Assembly (NCBI GenBank): GCA_045576355.1
Contig: JAZNGG010000043.1
Span: 1 to 64,000, forward strand
DNA: 64,000 nucleotides
Direction of reading: 5' to 3'
Source of the DNA: Liminaster sp045576355
GTDB taxonomy: Bacteria; Bacteroidota; Bacteroidia; Bacteroidales; UBA3663
The notes under the pieces are model-generated. The model was not told the origin of the DNA. It saw nothing but the letters and a program-made list of their open reading frames with translations, and searched no databases. Shown in pieces: positions 59,854 through 64,000 of the stretch (positions are counted from its first letter, which is position 1; each line of letters begins with the position of its first letter). The position numbers were made by a program, and so were the translations under genes.

Positions 59854-60017
59854 GAAGGCATTTTTTATCGGTTTGTTAGCCTGTCTTAATGCTTTTAATA
59901 AGCGGGACGAACTACTTTGTGTTCTAGTGCGATTCTTCTTGGAGTCTAACGCGTCGGCACTCGTGAGGTCACGCATCAGTACAGAAAAAGGGTTCCTTCT
60001 TATCGAGAGAAAAAGGG

Positions 60018-60851
60018 CTAAGCACGTTTGCTAAAATAAGGGAAAAGCGTCTGCAAGTGGATCAAAATATAGCGGACTATGGCAATAAAGAGAGAGTTGT
60101 GTTTGCGATCAAAATAAAAAGCCTCTCGTGGATTATAATATGATAGGGGAGAGTAGAGATATTTCCATCGGGCAGATAAAGGATATGACGCATCAAAACA
60201 TGGTTGCAATTGCTTGTCGGCATGACAATACCCGACAGGTTGGGCTGTAGTAAAGACACTGATGCCCAACTTTCCAGCTCTTAATGCATAATCATAATCT
60301 CCGAAAGCGTGTTGGTAATATGGATCATTCATCCCTACTTGCTGAAAGACTCTGCGAGGGATAAGTACGACATTGCCATTCATGATTCTGACTTTTTTCA
60401 TCTCATGATCAGCCTCTAATTTTCCTCCACGAACTCTGCCCCCGAAACTGATTTTGTCCGATCCTTCTTGCTCTAATAATGTCCCGGCGATGAGTGCGTT
60501 ATCTCCCTGTCGGCGAGAACATTCCAGTAAGTGAGACAATCCGTCTTCATTCAGTTGGACATCATCATTCAACCAGAGAAAATAATCGAAAGTTTTGTTT
60601 TCTTGAATCGCAGCAGACCAGGATGCATACATCCCACGATTCCAAAACAGAGATCCATCTCCTTTAATTACTTTGACTTCCGGATACTGGGAAATGACAG
60701 CCTCTGCTGTCCCATCAGTACTCCCATCATCGGTCATAAAGAGAGATAAGGCGACAGACCGAATGTCCGACTGCGTAAAAAGCCGTTGCAAACAGGATAA
60801 GGTCTGATCTTTTCGGTTGTGGACAGTCTGCAGGACTGCAATGGTTTTCAT
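60018..60851 (-). CDS. Glycosyltransferase family 2 protein
   Basis: 277 residues. GT-A motifs are AVLQTVHNRKDQTLSCLQRLF at the N-terminus, LFMTDDGSTDGTAEAV, the DXD-like FLWLNDDVQLNEDG and HAFGDYDYALRAGKLGI. The C-terminal ~60 residues are helical and basic (FYFDRKHNSLFIAIVRYILIHLQTLFPYFSKRA), probably membrane-associating. It is rhamnosyltransferase-like in pattern; the sugar is not certain. Convergent with the GT8 gene. Confidence 0.92.
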   Translation of the reverse strand: MKTIAVLQTVHNRKDQTLSCLQRLFTQSDIRSVALSLFMTDDGSTDGTAEAVISQYPEVKVIKGDGSLFWNRGMYASWSAAIQENKTFDYFLWLNDDVQLNEDGLSHLLECSRRQGDNALIAGTLLEQEGSDKISFGGRVRGGKLEADHEMKKVRIMNGNVVLIPRRVFQQVGMNDPYYQHAFGDYDYALRAGKLGISVFTTAQPVGYCHADKQLQPCFDASYPLSARWKYLYSPLSYYNPREAFYFDRKHNSLFIAIVRYILIHLQTLFPYFSKRA

Positions 60852-61004
60852 CTGTCAAAAGGTGTGAATGTATATGTGGGTGGGATTCCCCAAAAAGATA
60901 CACGCAGTGTAATCATGCGTCAAACATCTCGTGGCGAATATACTACATTTTTTAGGTTTGCCAAAATTTAATGAATAAAAGCTTATTATTCAGTTATAAA
61001 TAAT

Positions 61005-61012
61005 TATCTTTG
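61005..61012 (+). promoter_or_regulatory. -7 box of the GT-B glycosyltransferase gene
   Basis: TATCTTTG, 36 bp before the ATG. No TTTG at canonical -33 spacing. Confidence 0.5.
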
Positions 61013-61048
61013 CAAAGAAATCAACAGAATATCTAACAACCCATAGTT

Positions 61049-62176
61049 ATGAAGATCCTCCTCCTCGGTGAATATAGTAATCTGCATCACACGCTCAGTG
61101 AGGCGCTCCGAGTTCAGGGGCATGAGGTCCTTTTAATTTCAGATGGTGACGGATGGAAAAACTATCCTCGAGACATTGATTTGAGTCGAAAGAAAGCAGG
61201 GCTTTGGGGCTCGATACTTTATATGGCAGAGTTGCTGAGATTGTTGCCTCGAATGAAAGGATATGACGTTGTACAACTCATAAATCCGGTATTCCTTCAT
61301 CTCAAACCCCGATGGAATCGGTGGGTCTTTCAATACTTGCGTCATCACAATCGCAAGATTAGTCTCGGTTTGTTTGGTGATGATTATTATGTGTTTACTC
61401 GTTCACAAGACTCTCGGTATTTCCGTTATACAGACTTTTTTGCGCAAGGGAAAAACATCGATCATGCAGTCAATCGCAAAAGATTGGCAGAATGGACTCA
61501 TCCCTCCAGGGCTCAACTCAATCAATACATTGCTCTGCAATCAGATCTCCTCATTGCCTGTCTTTATGAGTATTATCATGTCTATGATACACCGGAATTT
61601 AAGAGTCGCCTCCACTATGCTGCACTCCCGATAGTTCCTCTTCCGGAGATTCGTCCTCGGGACTTCTTTGGACCAAAGCGTAAAATCAAGATCCTTATGG
61701 GAATCCAAAAAGATCGCAGTGCTGTCAAGGGGACAGATCGGATGCTCCCGATTTTCAGAAAGTTGGCAGACAGATATCCGGAGGAGATCAGCTTGACCCT
61801 TGTCGAATCCATTCCCTTTGATCAATATCGTCGCTTGTTGGCTGAGACAGACATATTAGTAGATCAACTCTATTCTTATACCCCGGCGATGAATGCATTG
61901 GAGGCGATGCGTAATGGTACAATAGTGGTCAGTGGAGGAGAAGAGGAGGCGTATGACTTCATCGGAGAAAAGGAGCTACGACCCATCATCAATCTTAGGC
62001 CGGGAGAAGATGAGTATAATTATACTCTGTTGGAAAATACCATTTTAGATCGCACGCGGCTGGCAAAAATGTCTGAAGAAAGTATCGCTTATGTCTGCAA
62101 ACACCATGATGCAGATAAAGTTGCCCAAAAATACATAGACATTTTCGGTCAAGAGCTACTGAAAATTTTGCCATAA
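61049..62176 (+). CDS. GT-B fold glycosyltransferase
   Basis: 375 residues. The first half starts MKILLLGEYSNLHHTLSEALRVQGHEVLLIS, a GT-B opening. The second half holds IKILMGIQKDRSAVKGTDRML, VESIPFDQYRRLLAETDILVDQLYSY and PAMNALEAMRNGTIVVSGGEEE, which corresponds to the E(x7)E donor-binding region of GT4-like enzymes. I do not recognise a specific family number or sugar. With the neighbouring GT8 and GT2 genes it suggests surface glycan synthesis. Confidence 0.82.
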   Translation: MKILLLGEYSNLHHTLSEALRVQGHEVLLISDGDGWKNYPRDIDLSRKKAGLWGSILYMAELLRLLPRMKGYDVVQLINPVFLHLKPRWNRWVFQYLRHHNRKISLGLFGDDYYVFTRSQDSRYFRYTDFFAQGKNIDHAVNRKRLAEWTHPSRAQLNQYIALQSDLLIACLYEYYHVYDTPEFKSRLHYAALPIVPLPEIRPRDFFGPKRKIKILMGIQKDRSAVKGTDRMLPIFRKLADRYPEEISLTLVESIPFDQYRRLLAETDILVDQLYSYTPAMNALEAMRNGTIVVSGGEEEAYDFIGEKELRPIINLRPGEDEYNYTLLENTILDRTRLAKMSEESIAYVCKHHDADKVAQKYIDIFGQELLKILP

Positions 62177-62197
62177 AAACGCTTTGCACTATCTTTG
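62167..62197 (+). promoter_or_regulatory. Consensus promoter directly upstream of mtaB
   Basis: TTTG (62167-62170), 19 bp, TATCTTTG (62190-62197): an exact match to the phylum consensus. Its start overlaps the stop region of the preceding glycosyltransferase gene. Only 4 bp separate the -7 box from the mtaB ATG. Confidence 0.8.
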
Positions 62198-62201
62198 TCC
62201 C

Positions 62202-63539
62202 ATGAATTATCAAAATAAAACGGTATGTTACTACACATTGGGTTGCAAGCTCAATTTTGCTGAGACTTCTACATTAGCCCATCAGTTGGCAATGTTGGGT
62301 TTCAACAAAGTTCAACGGGGTTGTCCTGCTGATCTTGTAGTGGTCAATACTTGTGCGGTGACAGAGCAGGCAACAGCTAAATGCAGACAGCAGATTCGGA
62401 AACTGATTAGAGAAAATTCGACAGCTTTTGTGATCGTGACCGGTTGCTATGCTCAAATCGGAGCGGAAGCTGTGGCTGCCATCGTTGGTGTGGATTGGAT
62501 CGTAGGAGCAGAAGAAAAAGGAGATATTTCTCTTCGCTTAGGAGATTTAAGCAAGAAGGAAAAACCCCTCATTGAAGTCAGCCGTTATCAAGAGATACAA
62601 TCTTTCCATCATTCTTGTTCACAGGATGATCGTACCCGTCATTTCCTCAAAGTGCAGGATGGGTGTGATTATTTCTGTACCTATTGCACCATTCCTATTG
62701 CTCGGGGAAAAAGTCGAAATCCTAAAATCGAGACTTTGATTAGTCAAGCGCAAAAAGTGGCAGAGGAGGGTGGTAAGGAGATTGTGCTCACGGGTGTAAA
62801 CATCGGTGACTTTGGTCGCTCGACAGGAGAGTCTTTTTTTGATCTGATTCGGGCTTTAGATGAGGTGGATGGGGTAGAACGATACAGGATTTCCAGCATC
62901 GAACCCAACCTTTTAACCGATGAAATGATCCATTGGGTAGCTGAGTCCAAAAGGTTTGCGCCGCATTTCCATATCCCATTACAAGCCGGCAGTGATGAAG
63001 TTTTGAAATTGATGCGGAGACGCTATGATACAGATCTGTTCCGTCATAAAATCGAATTGATAAAGGCCGTTATGCCGGATGCTTTCATCGGAGTAGATGT
63101 AATGGCCGGGATGAGGGGGGAAACTGCTCTGCTGTTTGAACAATGTTACCGGTTCCTTTCTTCTCTTCCTGTCAGCCAATTACATCCGTTTACATATAGT
63201 GAGAGGGCAGGTACGAAAGCTTTGCAGATTACACCGATTGTTCCCATTCCGGAAAGACATGAGCGGACTCGCCGACTTGTTGAGCTCTCGGAAGAGAAGC
63301 AACGGTTGTTTTATGAAAGTCAGTTCGGATCGATCAGAAGAGTCCTTTGGGAACAGCCGCCTCGCGGACATAACCATATGCATGGGTTTACCGAAAACTA
63401 CGTTCGAGTTACCCACCGCTATATTCCCGAATGGATCAATACTTGTCGCGATGTAATCTTAGGAAAAGAGATTGGTGTTAGTTCGCAAGGACTTGAGTTG
63501 CCTGTTTTTGACCTTGAGACCGAAAAATTATCCATTTAA
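62202..63539 (+). CDS. mtaB: tRNA (N6-L-threonylcarbamoyladenosine37) methylthiotransferase
   Basis: 445 residues from the ATG at 62202 (MNYQNKTVCYYTLGCKLNFAETS); a TTG at 62184 lies inside the promoter. N-terminal UPF0004 domain with cluster Cys in TLGCKLN, NTCAVTEQATAKCRQ and TGCYAQ. Radical SAM site CDYFCTYCTIPIARGKSRN (CX3CX2C). The specificity segment HIPLQAGSDEVLKLMRRRY and the MtaB-type C-terminal domain follow. It converts t6A37 to ms2t6A37 in ANN-decoding tRNAs, and its precursor t6A depends on the TsaC-like protein at 55.2 kb. The transcript may be leaderless. Confidence 0.95.
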   Translation: MNYQNKTVCYYTLGCKLNFAETSTLAHQLAMLGFNKVQRGCPADLVVVNTCAVTEQATAKCRQQIRKLIRENSTAFVIVTGCYAQIGAEAVAAIVGVDWIVGAEEKGDISLRLGDLSKKEKPLIEVSRYQEIQSFHHSCSQDDRTRHFLKVQDGCDYFCTYCTIPIARGKSRNPKIETLISQAQKVAEEGGKEIVLTGVNIGDFGRSTGESFFDLIRALDEVDGVERYRISSIEPNLLTDEMIHWVAESKRFAPHFHIPLQAGSDEVLKLMRRRYDTDLFRHKIELIKAVMPDAFIGVDVMAGMRGETALLFEQCYRFLSSLPVSQLHPFTYSERAGTKALQITPIVPIPERHERTRRLVELSEEKQRLFYESQFGSIRRVLWEQPPRGHNHMHGFTENYVRVTHRYIPEWINTCRDVILGKEIGVSSQGLELPVFDLETEKLSI

Positions 63540-63568
63540 TAACAACCAACAGCTAATAATAACTACTC

Positions 63569-64000
63569 ATGAAACGTTTACACACCCTTTGTCTGCTATG
63601 TCTTGCTGCGCTATTTATGATGCCTGCGGCCTACGCACAACTTTATGATGTCATTGTTGCCAAAGATGGTACGGGAGATTTTGACAACATTCAAGATGCT
63701 GTTTATTCCATCCGAGATTATAAGCCGGAAGGGAGACAACGTATTTTGGTCAAAAAAGGAGTCTATGAAGAGAAACTCATTATTCCTACCTATAAAACCA
63801 ATATTTCATTGATAGGAGAAGACAGAGACTCTACGATCTTGGTATGGCATGATCATGCCAATGTGGTGGATCAACAAGGACGTAAGATCGGCACTTTCAG
63901 AAGCTATACGCTGCTTGCTGCCGGACCCGGATTTGAGTGTGAGAATATGACCATATCTAACGATGCTATGACTCATCATAATCCCGGATGGTGGCAATCA
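63569..64000 (+). CDS. Pectin methylesterase (CE8), N-terminal part, runs off the window
   Basis: 144 codons are visible from the ATG at 63569 and the frame is open to the last base. Signal peptide MKRLHTLCLLCLAALFMMPAAYAQ. Then the pectinesterase opening VIVAKDGTGDFDNIQDAVYSIRDY, RILVKKGVYEEKLIIPTYKTNISLIGE and FECENMTISNDA, i.e. the first beta-helix turns of the family. The catalytic Asp residues would lie beyond the window. It removes methyl esters from pectin and so prepares substrate for the PL1 and PL9 lyases. It begins 30 bp after mtaB. Confidence 0.9.
   Translation, partial: MKRLHTLCLLCLAALFMMPAAYAQLYDVIVAKDGTGDFDNIQDAVYSIRDYKPEGRQRILVKKGVYEEKLIIPTYKTNISLIGEDRDSTILVWHDHANVVDQQGRKIGTFRSYTLLAAGPGFECENMTISNDAMTHHNPGWWQS

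Noticed and set aside
59840..60034. 64-codon plus-strand frame between glycosyltransferase genes
   Set aside because: It begins inside the 67-bp repeat, overlaps the end of the GT2 gene and has no supporting features.

Overview
The window looks like chromosome of a Bacteroidales bacterium, probably Prevotella-like. Several start regions carry the Bacteroidetes promoter pattern TTTG-N19/20-TAnnTTTG. Many proteins belong to families typical of the phylum: DUF4369/TlpA lipoproteins, a DUF5723 barrel, a DUF2807 protein beside an ECF sigma factor, DUF3332, and a 7TM-HD PgpH-like protein. I saw no rRNA or tRNA gene, no CRISPR array and no intact transposase. The extreme left edge holds the start of a tyrosine recombinase of a Bacteroidetes mobile element that runs off the window; its frame has a stop at the third codon.

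Left arm, 0.7-20.8 kb: after a TlpA-like lipoprotein every gene is on the minus strand. These are uvrC, apt, mnmG, ybeY, a three-gene RND efflux operon, a PgpH-like gene with gpmI, rplS, a DEAD-box helicase and a DUF5723 outer-membrane protein. Two ParB-site (parS) matches flank apt.

Centre, 21.4-22.5 kb: an AT-rich gene-free kilobase has a perfect DnaA box, further near-matches, four GATAACTT direct repeats, a 24-bp palindrome and a MITE-like inverted-repeat element. Gene direction switches here from minus to plus. With the nearby parS sites this makes it the best candidate for a replication origin.

Right arm, 22.5-64 kb: nadA, a YfcE phosphodiesterase, a U32 peptidase-like protein, a large secreted PL9-type pectate lyase and the sigma factor locus come first. 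Then follow yifB, an ABC-F ATPase, small membrane proteins, a serpin, pta-ackA, several lipoproteins, a DUF4143 ATPase, and a DUF1593/PL1 pectate lyase/DUF2461 operon. The end holds a TsaC-like/sugar-phosphate transferase/ClC operon, a YbdG-like MscS channel, a purine permease, three glycosyltransferases, mtaB and the start of a pectin methylesterase. The carbohydrate genes (PL9, PL1, DUF1593, CE8) point to use of plant pectin, but no SusC/SusD pair is present.

The most unusual content is intergenic. Two arrays have a 22-bp period built on ACGGCGCCGT-like cores and contain inverted leading units, and a third array has the same period but another sequence. A 67-bp repeat occurs at 21.7 and 59.8 kb in opposite orientations. 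A dispersed GCTTCGCC/GATGGC family is often attached to telomere-like TTTAGGGG runs. An unassigned structured RNA region lies at 46.4-46.65 kb. mtaB has a consensus promoter so close to its ATG that a leaderless mRNA is predicted.
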